Assembly (NCBI GenBank): GCA_018672475.1
Contig: JABHFS010000163.1
Span: 1-64,000 of the forward strand
Length of the DNA: 64,000 nucleotides
DNA from: Gemmatimonadota bacterium
GTDB taxonomy: Bacteria > Latescibacterota > UBA2968 > UBA8231
Direction of reading: 5' to 3'
Part shown: positions 18,183 through 27,452 of the stretch, one piece after another
How the letters are laid out: each line of letters opens with the position of its first letter
Position numbering within the stretch: position 1 is the first letter of the stretch
Program-made: the position numbers and the translations under genes
Notes under the pieces: model-generated
The model's input: the letters and a program-made list of their open reading frames with translations, nothing else
Told to the model about the DNA's origin: nothing
Databases searched by the model: none

Positions 18183-20738
18183 ATGAAGCCATTATACCGC
18201 CTCAATGTCATTCCATCGCTCCCCGAGCAACTTACCCCGTTATGGGATCTGGCCTATAACCTGTGGTGGAGTTGGAATAAGCAGACGACCCGCACGCTCG
18301 AGCAAATCGACCCAGAGACCTGGGTCGCCAGCGAGCGGGCGCCGCTGCGTTTTTTAGCCTCGTTAAAAAGCGAGCAACTCGAAGCCCTCATCGCCGACAA
18401 ACAAGTCAGTGGCGGTATCGAACATATTCTACAACAATTCGCAGAGTACATGTCCCACCCAACTTGGTTTGGCGAAACCCACAGCAAAAGCCGCTTGCAA
18501 GTCGCCTATTTCTCCGCTGAATTTGGTCTAACCGAAAGCCTGCGCATCTATTCCGGGGGCTTGGGCGTGCTGGCCGGTGATCATCTCAAAGCCGCCAGCG
18601 ATCTCGGCATCCCCCTGATCGGAGTCGGCCTGCTCTACCGCGAAGGCTATTTCCACCAAGCCCTCAACGCCGACGGCTGGCAGATGGAGAAAAACCCCGA
18701 AAACGACTTTTACCAGATGCCCGTACAACCCGTCTTTACCGAGAGCGGCGAGCACCTAAGCATCGAGGTCCCCTATGTCGACGGCAGTGTGCATACGCGG
18801 ATCTGGCAGGCGCAAGTCGGTCGCGTGCGCCTTTATTTGCTCGATACCAATCTCGACGAAAATAGCCCCGCCGACCGCGATATCACTGCCCGCCTCTACG
18901 GCGGCGACGAGCCAATGCGCATCCGCCAAGAGATCCTACTCGGCATCGGCGGCCTGCGCGCCCTCCAGGCCGCCGGTGTCGAACCCACTATCTGCCATAT
19001 GAACGAAGGTCACTCCGCCTTTTTGGCCCTCGAGCGCATCCGCCGGCTAATGGCCGAGCAGGGCTATTCCTTCGCCACCGCCCGCGAGGCCAGCGTCATC
19101 GGCAATGTCTTTACCACCCATACACCCGTCGCCGCAGGCAATGACTGGTTCCCCGCCGACCTGGTCGAAAGTCATTTAAGTCATTTTCGCGAAGCGCTCG
19201 GTTTGTCGCGCGAAGAATTCCTCGGCTTGGGCCGAATCGACCCCAACGATCATCACGCCGCCTTCTGTATGACGGTCCTAGCACTTAAGCTTTCGGGCGG
19301 TGCCAATGGGGTCAGTCGCCTGCACGGCGAGGTCAGTCGCGGAATGTGGCAGGGTCTTTGGCCCGATTTTCCCGAGCGCGAGATCCCAATCGGCCATATC
19401 ACGAATGGCGTGCATATCCACACTTGGACGGCACCGGAAATGTCTGATCTCTTCGAACGCCATCTCGGCGACACTTGGCGTTTCGTCGATTCCGACCCGG
19501 CCAGTTGGGATCCCATACGGCAAATCGCCGACCGAGAACTCTGGGACACCCACCAGCAACAGCGCCAACAACTCATAGATTTCAGTCGTGTCCACCTGCG
19601 ACAACAGATGCACAGCCAAGGCGCGCCCTCGGCCAAAATCGAGCAATCACTCGCCGGTCTCGACCCCCAGGCGTTGACCATCGGCTTTGCCCGGCGCTTC
19701 GCCACCTATAAACGCGGCAATCTGCTCTTCCGCAATATCGAGCGCCTCAAAGCCCTTTTCACCGATAGCGACCGACCACTGCAGATCCTCTTCGCCGGCA
19801 AGGCCCATCCCAAGGACGACGCCGGCAAGGACCTGATCCGCCAGGTCGTCCACCTCGCCCGCGAAGAGCCCTTCAACGGTCGCATCTTCTTTCTGCAGGA
19901 CTACGACATGAACCTCGCCCGCTACCTGGTGCAAGGCTGCGACGTCTGGCTCAACAACCCCCGTCGCCCGCTTGAGGCCTCAGGCACCTCCGGTATGAAG
20001 GCCGCAATCAATGGCGTGCTGAACGTAAGCGTGCTAGACGGTTGGTGGGATGAGGCCTGCGAGGGCCATGCGGGCTGGACGATTGGCCGCGGCGAGGACT
20101 ACGAGGACGAGCACTACCAAGACGAGGTCGAGTCAAACGCACTCTACGACCTGTTGGAAACCGAGGTTATCCCGCTCTTTTACCAACGCGACTCGTCTGG
20201 GTTGCCGACGGACTGGATCGGTCGCATGAAAGAGACCATCGCGCAACTCGCCCCAGTCTACAATACCCACCGAATGGTGCGCGAGTACAGCGAAAAACTC
20301 TATCTACCGGGCCAAAGCCGCTTTGAGGAATTAACCGCCGACCCCGAACGCGTGCTGCAACTGACGCAATGGAAATCGCACGTGCGCTCCAAATGGGCCC
20401 AGGTGCAAATCGGCCAGGTCGATACCGAATTCCCCGGTCAACTAAAAGTCGGCATGCAAGTGCCGCTTCGCGCGGAAGTCTCGCTCGGCGAATTGGCCCC
20501 AGAAGATATCCGTGTCGAACTCTACAGCGGCCGCCTCAACGCCCAGCACGAATTCACCCAGACCACGGTCCACCCACTCGAATTACAACAGAGCAATGGC
20601 GAAGGCCTCCACTACTTCTCCGGCATCTTCACCTGTAGCGAGTCGGGCTCGCACGGTTATACCCTGCGCGTAGTGCCCTCGCACCGCGATTTACGGGATC
20701 CGCTGGAAATGGGTTTGATTCGCTGGGCGGAAAATTAG
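18183..20738 (+). CDS. glgP: Alpha-glucan (glycogen/maltodextrin) phosphorylase, GT35
   Basis: 851-residue enzyme releasing glucose 1-phosphate from alpha-1,4-glucans. The N-terminal 100 residues (LWDLAYNLWWSWNKQT) are the DUF3417-type domain of the short, thermophile-like phosphorylases. The catalytic core has SAEFGLTESLRIYSGGLGVLAGDHLKAASDLG and the PLP lysine in ASGTSGMKAAING. ATG at 18183 starts directly at the family N-terminus. The last 120 residues form an extra beta domain. Monocistronic, convergent with yigZ. Confidence 0.95.
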   Translation: MKPLYRLNVIPSLPEQLTPLWDLAYNLWWSWNKQTTRTLEQIDPETWVASERAPLRFLASLKSEQLEALIADKQVSGGIEHILQQFAEYMSHPTWFGETHSKSRLQVAYFSAEFGLTESLRIYSGGLGVLAGDHLKAASDLGIPLIGVGLLYREGYFHQALNADGWQMEKNPENDFYQMPVQPVFTESGEHLSIEVPYVDGSVHTRIWQAQVGRVRLYLLDTNLDENSPADRDITARLYGGDEPMRIRQEILLGIGGLRALQAAGVEPTICHMNEGHSAFLALERIRRLMAEQGYSFATAREASVIGNVFTTHTPVAAGNDWFPADLVESHLSHFREALGLSREEFLGLGRIDPNDHHAAFCMTVLALKLSGGANGVSRLHGEVSRGMWQGLWPDFPEREIPIGHITNGVHIHTWTAPEMSDLFERHLGDTWRFVDSDPASWDPIRQIADRELWDTHQQQRQQLIDFSRVHLRQQMHSQGAPSAKIEQSLAGLDPQALTIGFARRFATYKRGNLLFRNIERLKALFTDSDRPLQILFAGKAHPKDDAGKDLIRQVVHLAREEPFNGRIFFLQDYDMNLARYLVQGCDVWLNNPRRPLEASGTSGMKAAINGVLNVSVLDGWWDEACEGHAGWTIGRGEDYEDEHYQDEVESNALYDLLETEVIPLFYQRDSSGLPTDWIGRMKETIAQLAPVYNTHRMVREYSEKLYLPGQSRFEELTADPERVLQLTQWKSHVRSKWAQVQIGQVDTEFPGQLKVGMQVPLRAEVSLGELAPEDIRVELYSGRLNAQHEFTQTTVHPLELQQSNGEGLHYFSGIFTCSESGSHGYTLRVVPSHRDLRDPLEMGLIRWAEN

Positions 20739-20747
20739 CAGAGCCGT

Positions 20748-21356
20748 TCAGTCGATTCGCTCGATCAGTGCCCGACCCGACGTCGCGTCTTTGAGTGTCG
20801 TGAACAACTCTGCAAAACGCTCCTCGTCCAACCGCAATATCAGCTCCACATGGGCACCGAAGTCCTCGGCCTCGATCTGGGCGCCGAGGGCCTCGATATG
20901 CCTTTTGCACACTTCATACGCCTCATAGCCCAATTCCACTAACACGCCGATGGTCTCGATCTTCTCGACCCGCTCTATGGCAGCGAGCACGGCTTGCGTG
21001 GTTTCGGTATAGGCTTTGACCAAGCCGCCGGTGCCCAGCTTAGTGCCGCCGAAATATCGTGTCACCACCACCGCTACATCCCCCAAGCCCGCCCCCTTCA
21101 CCACCGCCAGCATCGGCCGGCCGGCCGTGCCGGACGGCTCTCCGTCATCGCTCATACCGTGCACCACCGTCGCGCCGAAACCCGCCGCAAAGGCATAACA
21201 GTGGTGTGACGCATCCGAGAAACGGGTGCGAATAGAATGTATATAGGCCTTGGCCTCGTCGACATCGCTCGCGGGCGCGGCGGTACCGATAAAGCGGGAA
21301 TTCTTGAAGCGCAGCTCGACTTCGGCTTCTGAGGCGGGAACAGGATAACCTGGCAT
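20748..21356 (-). CDS. yigZ: YigZ/IMPACT family protein
   Basis: 202-residue protein with the two-domain IMPACT architecture. The signature GEPSGTAGRPMLAVV is present, with the following VVVTRYFGGTKLGTGGLVKAY; the C-terminal half is an EF-G-domain-V-like fold. E. coli YigZ and eukaryotic IMPACT are linked to translation control or nucleotide chemistry, but the exact role is not settled. ATG at 21356 begins family sequence; longer reading frames upstream are not family-like. Its end is ten bases from the convergent phosphorylase end. Confidence 0.88.
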   Translation of the reverse strand: MPGYPVPASEAEVELRFKNSRFIGTAAPASDVDEAKAYIHSIRTRFSDASHHCYAFAAGFGATVVHGMSDDGEPSGTAGRPMLAVVKGAGLGDVAVVVTRYFGGTKLGTGGLVKAYTETTQAVLAAIERVEKIETIGVLVELGYEAYEVCKRHIEALGAQIEAEDFGAHVELILRLDEERFAELFTTLKDATSGRALIERID

Positions 21357-21420
21357 AATAGACTTAGTATAATACGACCTGTTAGACGCTGACAGTCCCA
21401 ACAGCCTTCGTTCATTCTTT

Positions 21421-21458
21421 ATATAAAAAAGGAGGCTGCACGAGCAGCCCCCTTTTCC
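21421..21458 (-). terminator. Intrinsic terminator after folD
   Basis: Minus strand: GGGGGCTGC, loop TCGT, GCAGCCTCC followed by TTTTTTATAT. It lies 23 bases after the folD stop and separates folD from yigZ. The plus strand also shows a T run, so it may work both ways. Confidence 0.8.
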
Positions 21459-21480
21459 ATTGAAACTTATATAGCCGAGC

Positions 21481-22365
21481 TTATTCCAGCCCGTGTTTTC
21501 GCTTAGCAGACCATACGGTGTTGTACAGCAATAGCGCAATTGTCATCGGCCCGACGCCGTTGGGCACTGGCGTGATCGCGCTGGCCTTCTTGCGTACCTC
21601 TTTATAATCGACATCGCCGACCAGACGCCAACCCCGCTCGCGCGACGGATCGTCGATCTGGTTGATGCCGACATCTATGACTACCGCCCCCTCCTTGACC
21701 ATATCGGCCTTGATCCCTTGGGGGAAACCGGCCGCCACGATCAGGATATCCGCCTGGCGGGTAAAATAACCCAAGTCGTGCGTGCCCGTATGGCACAGCG
21801 TCACCGTCGCGTTGGCGCCGTCGGCTTTATGCCCGAGCAAATTGGCGACGGGCCGCCCGACCAGCGTACTGCGCCCCACGACCACCGCGTGCTTGCCCTT
21901 GACCTCGATCCCGCTGCGGCTGAGGATCTGCAAGACCCCATGCGGCGTGCAGGGCCAGAAGCCCTCCTCCTGCCGCACGAGCCGCCCCAAGTTCACCGGA
22001 TGCAGGCCGTCGACGTCTTTGTCTGGGTCGATTGCATTGACCACTTGCTGTTCGTCTTGGCCCGGCAACGGCAACTGCACCAAAATTCCGTGCACGGCTT
22101 CGTCTTGATTCAGCTTTTCCACCGCTGCCAATACGTCCTCAGTACTCGAATCCGCCGGCAGGTCGACCTGCACCGAGTGCAAACCCAATTCCTCGCACGC
22201 CTTGCCCTTTGAACGCACGTAGGACAGCGAAGCAGGATTGTTCCCCACCAACACCACCGCCAAACCCGGCACTAGGTCATACTCTTCTTGCAGGCGTTCG
22301 ATATCCGCCTTCATTTCGGCGCGCATTTCGGCCGATATTTCCCGGCCGTCGAGTCTCTTGCCCAC
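21481..22365 (-). CDS. folD: Bifunctional methylenetetrahydrofolate dehydrogenase/cyclohydrolase
   Basis: 294-residue cytosolic enzyme converting 5,10-methylene-THF through methenyl-THF to 10-formyl-THF. Catalytic lysine and tyrosine are in YVRSKGKACEELG, the substrate loop is HGILVQLPLPGQ, followed by DKDVDGLHPVNLGRL and the NADP site VVGRSTLVGRPVANLL; PNGVGPMTIALL ends the core. GTG at 22365 shares one base with the serS stop (TAGTG) and has GGGAGGG upstream. Coupling to serS joins serine charging with the one-carbon pathway that serine feeds. Confidence 0.96.
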   Translation of the reverse strand: MGKRLDGREISAEMRAEMKADIERLQEEYDLVPGLAVVLVGNNPASLSYVRSKGKACEELGLHSVQVDLPADSSTEDVLAAVEKLNQDEAVHGILVQLPLPGQDEQQVVNAIDPDKDVDGLHPVNLGRLVRQEEGFWPCTPHGVLQILSRSGIEVKGKHAVVVGRSTLVGRPVANLLGHKADGANATVTLCHTGTHDLGYFTRQADILIVAAGFPQGIKADMVKEGAVVIDVGINQIDDPSRERGWRLVGDVDYKEVRKKASAITPVPNGVGPMTIALLLYNTVWSAKRKHGLE

Positions 22366-23729
22366 TATTTCCCTCCCGCTGGTTCCAATTGTTCTTTCTT
22401 GACGACCCGCTGCAGTGCTTCTGGTACTTTCACTACCCCACCCGGCTGCTGGTAGTTGTCCAGTATCGAGATTAATAGCCGCCCCATCGCACACCCGGTA
22501 TCATTGACCAGATGGCAAAAGCCGCGACCCTCTTCACCCTTATACCGGATATTCAAACGCCTGGCCTGATAGTCGGTGGCGTTGGTATCCGTCATCACTT
22601 CCATAAACTCGCCGGAGCCCGACATCCACACTTCCAAGTCCCGCTGCCGGTGGCTGGCGAGATAACCGGCGTCGCCATGGCATTTGTCGACGATTCGATA
22701 GGGTAGTTCCAACTGCTGCAACAACCATTCGTTGACCTGTCCGAATTCCTCGTAGACTTCTTCGGATTGTTCAGGCAGGCATACGGCGTTCATTTCTATT
22801 TTATCAAACTGGTGCACACGCTTGATGCCCTTAACGTCCTTGCCCCAAGACCCGGCCTCCGAGCGAAAACAAGCCGTATAGGCGAAGACCTTGGCGGGCA
22901 ATTCGACCGCGTCCAGCGTGCGATCCATAAAATAGCTGAAGTTCGTCGGCTCCGAGGATCCCACCAGAAAAAGATCCGTCCCCTCTTCGACATTATCCGT
23001 TTTGATCCCATAGACCTGGTCCCGGCCCTCAGGAAAATGTGAAGTGCCGTAGAGTGCGCGTTCTCGCACCAAAAGAGGCGGCACGAACATTTCATACCCC
23101 CGAGCCAACAACTCGTCGATCAACAACTGGCTCAGCGCGTATTGCATCAGCGCCACGTCACCGCGTAAATAGGCAAAGCGCGACCCGGACACCTGGCCGC
23201 CCTGCAAGGTATCGATCCCCCCGAGTTTGATGCCGAGTTCCGCGTGGTGCAGGGGCTTGAAGTCTTGGTCCGCGGCATGTACCGGGCGCTTCGGCATATA
23301 CTCCCCACTGGTCTCGCCCCGGCCTAACTTGTCCGCCGACAGATAACCCTGCCGGGGAATCCAGGCCTTCTCTTCAACATTTTCCTCCTCACCCATGCCC
23401 TCGGGCATATCCGGATGCGGCCAGTTCGGGAACCAGTCCATAATCTCCTGCCACTCCGCCGCAATTCCCCCCAACTCCTGTTCCATCTCGCGCCCCCGCT
23501 CGCGCAACTCCTGCCCCTTTTGCCGAGCTGCATCGGGATCGCTCTTACCGAGCTTTGCCAGTTCCTTCTTCTCCCCGTTCAGCCCGTCGATCCGACTCTG
23601 CAGCTCCCTCCGCGCCCCGTCCAATTCCAACCAGCGGTCAACATTAGCCTTCTCCGGATCCACCTTCCGCACCCGAACCACCTCGCGCATAGCGTCCGGG
23701 TTCGCGCGAACAGCTTTGGCATCAATCAT
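22365..23729 (-). CDS. serS: Seryl-tRNA synthetase
   Basis: 454-residue class II synthetase. N-terminal residues 25-110 are the tRNA-binding coiled coil. Motif 2 is visible in CFRSEAGSWGKDVKGIKRVHQFDKIEM and motif 3 in VNDTGCAMGRLLISILDNYQ, where a Gly-Ala-Met replaces the more usual Gly-Leu-Ala before the conserved Gly-Arg. The ATG at 23729 has GGGG 9 bases upstream; another ATG at 23738 would add three residues but has no room for a ribosome site. Upstream lies a large folded palindromic element but no T-box sequence. Confidence 0.95.
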   Translation of the reverse strand: MIDAKAVRANPDAMREVVRVRKVDPEKANVDRWLELDGARRELQSRIDGLNGEKKELAKLGKSDPDAARQKGQELRERGREMEQELGGIAAEWQEIMDWFPNWPHPDMPEGMGEEENVEEKAWIPRQGYLSADKLGRGETSGEYMPKRPVHAADQDFKPLHHAELGIKLGGIDTLQGGQVSGSRFAYLRGDVALMQYALSQLLIDELLARGYEMFVPPLLVRERALYGTSHFPEGRDQVYGIKTDNVEEGTDLFLVGSSEPTNFSYFMDRTLDAVELPAKVFAYTACFRSEAGSWGKDVKGIKRVHQFDKIEMNAVCLPEQSEEVYEEFGQVNEWLLQQLELPYRIVDKCHGDAGYLASHRQRDLEVWMSGSGEFMEVMTDTNATDYQARRLNIRYKGEEGRGFCHLVNDTGCAMGRLLISILDNYQQPGGVVKVPEALQRVVKKEQLEPAGGK

Positions 23730-23794
23730 AATATCCATCCCCAGTATTGGTTAATTCTCTGTCCTAGATAGTGCCAATGATAGAAGTCTCGGGA

Positions 23795-23926
23795 GGATTG
23801 GGTGAGGGTATTCCTGCAGCGGCTTTGCAGTCTCCGATTCCACAGGACAGTGGAATTGAAAACTGCCCTCGGAGCCGACCAGGGATGGTCGGCGAGAATG
23901 AGCGAAGGGATACCCTCACCCAATCC
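23795..23926. repeat. Highly folded palindromic element upstream of serS
   Basis: Outer perfect 17-bp inverted repeat (23795-23811 with 23910-23926), extendable by about four pairs. Inside, separate hairpins: CTGCA (23814-23818 region) with TGCAG; CTCCGA 23832-23837 with TCGGAG 23869-23874 stacked on TTCCAC 23838-23843 and GTGGAA 23850-23855; and GCCGACCA 23874-23881 with TGGTCGGC 23886-23893 closed by a GGGA loop. Position 65-200 bases upstream of serS suits a leader RNA, but the long terminal inverted repeats equally suit a small non-autonomous mobile repeat. I cannot decide without other copies. Confidence 0.6.
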
Positions 23927-24086
23927 GTCCACACACAGCTTCTGCAAACTAAAAACGCCGTTGCGATGAATTATCGCAATACCCCACCCGCCCACTTCTA
24001 TCCCAGGCACTTATTGCCAACTGTCCCTTTTTAGCGCACACCCTGCTTTATATGTTGAAGAGACAATTGCGCCATGGAGGGCCCGC

Positions 24087-24432
24087 ATGCCCAGACAGCC
24101 CGATCTCAGCATCAACTTCAATACCGGTTCGGCACAAGGCGGCCCGACTGCCGCCGAACTCACCAAACGCATCCGCGCCCAGATCATCGGCAACAAGTGG
24201 ACTTCGCCGGGCGGCGGCCTGATCCTATCGATCGAAATACCTCAGACCGTATCGCTGAAAAAAACTCTCCGCCGCCTTGCAAATACGCAATGTGCGCATT
24301 ATGATTTCCAACCCGGGTTTTATGGGATCACCGCATTTGTACGGTTTGAGCGTCTGCCCCTCGTCGCTCAAACCCGAGACGATGCGCCAGAGGCTGGAGA
24401 TCCTCGGCGAGGCACTGCGCAAGCGACTCTAA
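24087..24432 (+). pseudogene. Remnant of a MocR/GntR-like PLP-dependent regulator (tentative)
   Basis: From ATG 24087 the frame reads like the beginning of a GntR-type winged-helix region (AAELTKRIRAQIIGNKW, then a PPG-like SPGGGL). About 150 bases later a different frame ends at a stop 24430-24432 and reads AALQIRNVRIMISNPGF... GLSVCPSSLKPETMRQRLEILGEAL, resembling the end of a class I aminotransferase domain. The large middle part is missing and the two ends are in different frames, so this is a deleted, frameshifted remnant. The 150 bases up to pdxH contain no convincing gene. The identification rests on short stretches. Confidence 0.3.
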
Positions 24433-24586
24433 ACCTCGCCGTACTGGAATTCTCACATTGAGAGCAAAGAGCATTGCATTTTTGATCTTTTTTATTGGCC
24501 ACATCCGACGCGCATGGGCTCTATGAAAATTACGGAGACTTCGAAGCGTTAGAAGGAAGCGATTTCTATATGAAGCGGACCACAAA

Positions 24587-25195
24587 ATGACCGACCCCTA
24601 TCTAGAGATATCCGACCTGCACCCAGACCCGCTCAATCAATTTGCGACTTGGTACGCCGAAGCCCGCGCCCACACCACCGGCCTCGCCCACGCCATGAGC
24701 CTGGCTACCGTCGACAAGCGGGGTCGCCCCGCCGCACGAATGGTATTGCTCAGCGAATTCGGCCCGCAGGGTTTTTCGTTCTACAGCCATTACCAAAGCC
24801 GCAAAGGCCTAGAAATGTATAAGACGCCCTATGCGGCGTTGGTCTTTTATTGGCGCGAACTGGATCGACAGATACGCGTCGAGGGGAAGGTCGTAAAGGC
24901 CCCAGACGAACAATCGGACACCTACTTCGCCACCCGGCCACGCGAAAGCCAACTCTGGGCCTGGGCTTCGCCGCAAAGCACTGAGATGGAAAGTAGACAG
25001 GAATTGCTCGATCGCTTTGATGAGTTTTCCGGGCGTTTCGGCGAAAATGAGATCCCCCGACCACCGGATTGGGGCGGCTATTTAGTTCGGCCCGACCACT
25101 TTGAATTTTGGGCCGCACGCCCCGGACGCCTTCACGACCGTTTCGCCTACGATCTTCAAGACGAGAGCTGGAGCCTTTCTCGCCTCGCCCCCTAG
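24587..25195 (+). CDS. pdxH: Pyridoxamine 5'-phosphate oxidase
   Basis: 202-residue FMN enzyme that oxidises pyridoxamine or pyridoxine 5'-phosphate to PLP. FMN and substrate segments are visible: AMSLATVDKRGRPAARMVLLSEF, FSFYSHYQSRKG and the C-terminal GYLVRPDHFEFWAARPGRLHDRF. The protein is full length. PLP is the cofactor of SerC and the phosphorylase elsewhere in the window. The 3' end overlaps the convergent LysR gene by four bases. Confidence 0.94.
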   Translation: MTDPYLEISDLHPDPLNQFATWYAEARAHTTGLAHAMSLATVDKRGRPAARMVLLSEFGPQGFSFYSHYQSRKGLEMYKTPYAALVFYWRELDRQIRVEGKVVKAPDEQSDTYFATRPRESQLWAWASPQSTEMESRQELLDRFDEFSGRFGENEIPRPPDWGGYLVRPDHFEFWAARPGRLHDRFAYDLQDESWSLSRLAP

Positions 25196-26115
25196 GGTTT
25201 CCCCGCGATCTTCGACAACCAGGCCTCTCGCCCGCCATAAACGGCAAAGACGGCTTCCAATAAAAGCCGCACCGCCTGGCCGAAATAGCGCCCCCGGCGC
25301 CACGCCACGCCAATCTCGCGTTCAAAAGCCACGCCGTGAACCCCCACCAATTTCAACGCCCCGCCGTCGAGCGATTCCCGCACCGCCAATTGTGGCAAAA
25401 ACGAAATACCCACCCCGGCTTCGACCAGCTTGCGCATCGCCTCAGGACTGCGTAACTCCATCACCGCGCCCAGTTCGAGGCCGGCTTCGGCCAATTTTTC
25501 ATCGACGACCTTGCGCGAGACCGAATCGGCATGGAACAGAATCAGCGGCTCCTCAACCACCTCCGCCAAGTCGACTTCGCCGCGTTGGGCAAAACGATGC
25601 CCGGGCCCGACGACCAAGGGCATCGTGTCGCGGTAGATCGGTACTGTTTCTATTTTTGGATGGGTATAGGGCAGATGGATCAGCGCGAATTCCGCGCGAT
25701 TCATCAGCAGGTCTTCGACTAGGTTGCGCGAAGGAGCAACCTGCGTCTTCAACGCCACTCCTGGATAACTGCGCATATACTCTTTGAGAATCTCTGGCAG
25801 CAAGTAGATCACCGCCGCGTCAATCGCCCCAAACTGAAAACCCTCCCCCGGTTCCAGATCGCGACGTTCAAGCCGTTCACCGGCTTCCTCCAACAGATCC
25901 TCAACCTGGATCGCGTAACTGACCAGCAGCCGGCCCTCCGAGGTCAGAGCCACGTGCCGGCTATCGCGGTTGAACAACTGAACGCCTAGGCTGCGTTCGA
26001 GTTCGGAGACGCCGCTTGAAACCGTCGGCTGGGTCACATGCATCTCGCGCGCCGCCTGGGTAAACCCACCGGTGCGCGCCACGGCCAAGAAATAGCGCAA
26101 GTGCTGCAGGTTCAT
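25192..26115 (-). CDS. LysR-family transcriptional regulator
   Basis: 307-residue LTTR. The N-terminal winged helix-turn-helix is clear (LRYFLAVARTGGFTQAAREMHVTQPTVSSGVSELERSLGVQLFNRDSRHVALT), followed by a periplasmic-binding-like effector domain from about residue 90. It starts beside a broken ComFB-like gene and has no divergent partner, so its regulon is not visible. Being convergent with pdxH does not imply regulation of it. Confidence 0.92.
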   Translation of the reverse strand: MNLQHLRYFLAVARTGGFTQAAREMHVTQPTVSSGVSELERSLGVQLFNRDSRHVALTSEGRLLVSYAIQVEDLLEEAGERLERRDLEPGEGFQFGAIDAAVIYLLPEILKEYMRSYPGVALKTQVAPSRNLVEDLLMNRAEFALIHLPYTHPKIETVPIYRDTMPLVVGPGHRFAQRGEVDLAEVVEEPLILFHADSVSRKVVDEKLAEAGLELGAVMELRSPEAMRKLVEAGVGISFLPQLAVRESLDGGALKLVGVHGVAFEREIGVAWRRGRYFGQAVRLLLEAVFAVYGGREAWLSKIAGKP

Positions 26116-26131
26116 AATACCGTAGCAGCGC

Positions 26132-26424
26132 CTATGGGTAGTTGGGGTTCGAGCAAGCTTGCTCAGTCGCCTCGCGGATCGCCATTTGGATCGTCTGCTC
26201 GTCGACCAACTCCTTGAGCACGATCCGCCGTCTCCTGCACATAGTGCGGCGGCAGCTCATTAAGCGCCAGAGCATAGATATCCTAGTACGTCCAAAGACT
26301 GCGGCTCGTAATCCAAGGCCTGCAATACCCCAGGCATCCTCTGGAAGACCGGCTCTTCATTACGATTGCCGATCTGCTGCAAAGGCGTCTTGCCCGTGTA
26401 GCACTGCTGTTTTTCCTCTAACAC
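26132..26424 (-). pseudogene. ComFB-like gene broken by two frameshifts
   Basis: Starting at GTG 26424 behind AAGGAG, the first frame reads VLEEKQQCYTGKTPLQQ... ALDYEPQSLD. It then has to shift one base to continue DIYALALNELPPHYVQETADR and again to finish VLKELVDEQTIQMAIREATEQ to a stop at 26132-26134. Together this is a good match to the ComFB family pattern (D-x-YALALN-x-LPP-x-Y followed by a helical tail). The two breaks make it a pseudogene, or reflect indel errors in the assembly. It lies 17 bases upstream of the LysR gene. Confidence 0.55.
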
Positions 26425-26453
26425 CGTTTTAGCTCCTTGTAGGGGCGACGATT

Positions 26454-26636
26454 TCATTCGTCACAGGTAAACTTCAGCCCACAATAATGACAAATAGCTT
26501 CACAGGCCCAGAAATCCAACCGCCCGCCGCAACCGGGGCAAAGACTGGAATTCCGATCCTCAAGATTCGTCGGCTCGACCGTTACCTGCGGAGCCTGGGC
26601 ATCTTGTTTGGCTTTGGCTTCTTCTGCGCTGACCAT
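26454..26636 (-). CDS. Small zinc-ribbon protein
   Basis: 60-residue protein with an acidic, Ala/Gln-rich N-terminal half and two CxxC knuckles in the C-terminal half (CPGC and CHYC, with an extra Cys in FWACEA), ending GLKFTCDE. This is a rubredoxin-like zinc-ribbon pattern. GAGGAG precedes the ATG at 26636. The function is unknown; similar small ribbons often serve as adaptor or nucleic-acid-binding modules. It is divergent from the HAD hydrolase and upstream of the broken ComFB-like gene. Confidence 0.6.
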   Translation of the reverse strand: MVSAEEAKAKQDAQAPQVTVEPTNLEDRNSSLCPGCGGRLDFWACEAICHYCGLKFTCDE

Positions 26637-26697
26637 GGTATCACTCCTCAATTGCATTGACCTGGCCGTCCCAACGACAGCTCTTATATTAGTCCCT

Positions 26698-27339
26698 ATG
26701 CAAAATTTGATATTCGATTGCGACGGCGTCCTTGTCGACAGCGAACACCTCAGCTGCGGCGCCTGGCTGCCCGTATTAGCCCGCTACGGGGTTGAAACCA
26801 ACCTGAGCGAGATTGAAACGATGATCGGCAAATCGGACCAGGCCGTACTCGACCACTTCACCCGCAAGACAGGCACCCGGTTCCCCACCGAAATTCTCAC
26901 CGAACGTCAGCACGAATACTTCCGCCAGGCGCAAGAAAACCTGCAAAGCTTTCCCGGGCTTGCCGAAGTGCTCACCACCCTTGGCCAACGCGGCATCCCG
27001 CGCGCGGTCGCCTCGTCGGGCCACCCCGACAAAATCCGCTTCTCACTCGACCGTGTCGGCCTCAGGTCCCATTTCGATATTGTATGCAGCGCCGTTGAAG
27101 TGGCTGAAGGCAAACCCGCTCCAGATCTTTTTTTGCTCGCCGCCCGACGCCTCGGCGTCGAACCCGCCACTTGCACTGTCGTCGAAGATTCAATCTTCGG
27201 GATCGAAGCCGCCCTGCGCGCCGGAATGCAGGCCATCGGTTTCACCTCGAGCTACTCAGCCGCCGTATTGCACGAGGCCGGAGCCCATCGAGTATTTAGC
27301 ACTTATGACGAGTTTCTTAATCTTTTGCATAAACGATAA
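26698..27339 (+). CDS. HAD-superfamily hydrolase, beta-phosphoglucomutase-like
   Basis: 213-residue HAD subfamily IA protein with a helical cap. Motif I is IFDCDGVLVDSE near the N-terminus, motif II VASSGHPDKI, motif III lysine in EGKPAPDLF and motif IV VVEDSIFGIEAALRAG. The DxD nucleophile/acid pair is intact. Likely a sugar-phosphate phosphatase or phosphoglucomutase. ATG at 26698 is used because family sequence begins there. A strong terminator follows. Confidence 0.88.
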   Translation: MQNLIFDCDGVLVDSEHLSCGAWLPVLARYGVETNLSEIETMIGKSDQAVLDHFTRKTGTRFPTEILTERQHEYFRQAQENLQSFPGLAEVLTTLGQRGIPRAVASSGHPDKIRFSLDRVGLRSHFDIVCSAVEVAEGKPAPDLFLLAARRLGVEPATCTVVEDSIFGIEAALRAGMQAIGFTSSYSAAVLHEAGAHRVFSTYDEFLNLLHKR

Positions 27340-27410
27340 GTTTTTTCTAAAGTTCGACCTTTTGCCGCCGATCTAAATAAACAGATGGACTTCGGTCCAA
27401 ATCCTTGGGG

Positions 27411-27452
27411 CACACCTCGTCGGACGCGCAAGTTTCCGACGGGGTGTATTTT
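27411..27452 (+). terminator. Intrinsic terminator of the HAD gene
   Basis: Arms 27411-27423 and 27434-27446 (13 pairs with one G-T), 10-base loop, then ATTTTTA. Confidence 0.75.

Noticed and set aside
23739-23930. T-box leader for serS
   Set aside because: The conserved T-box sequence and an adjacent terminator/antiterminator are absent; the fold is a closed palindrome.
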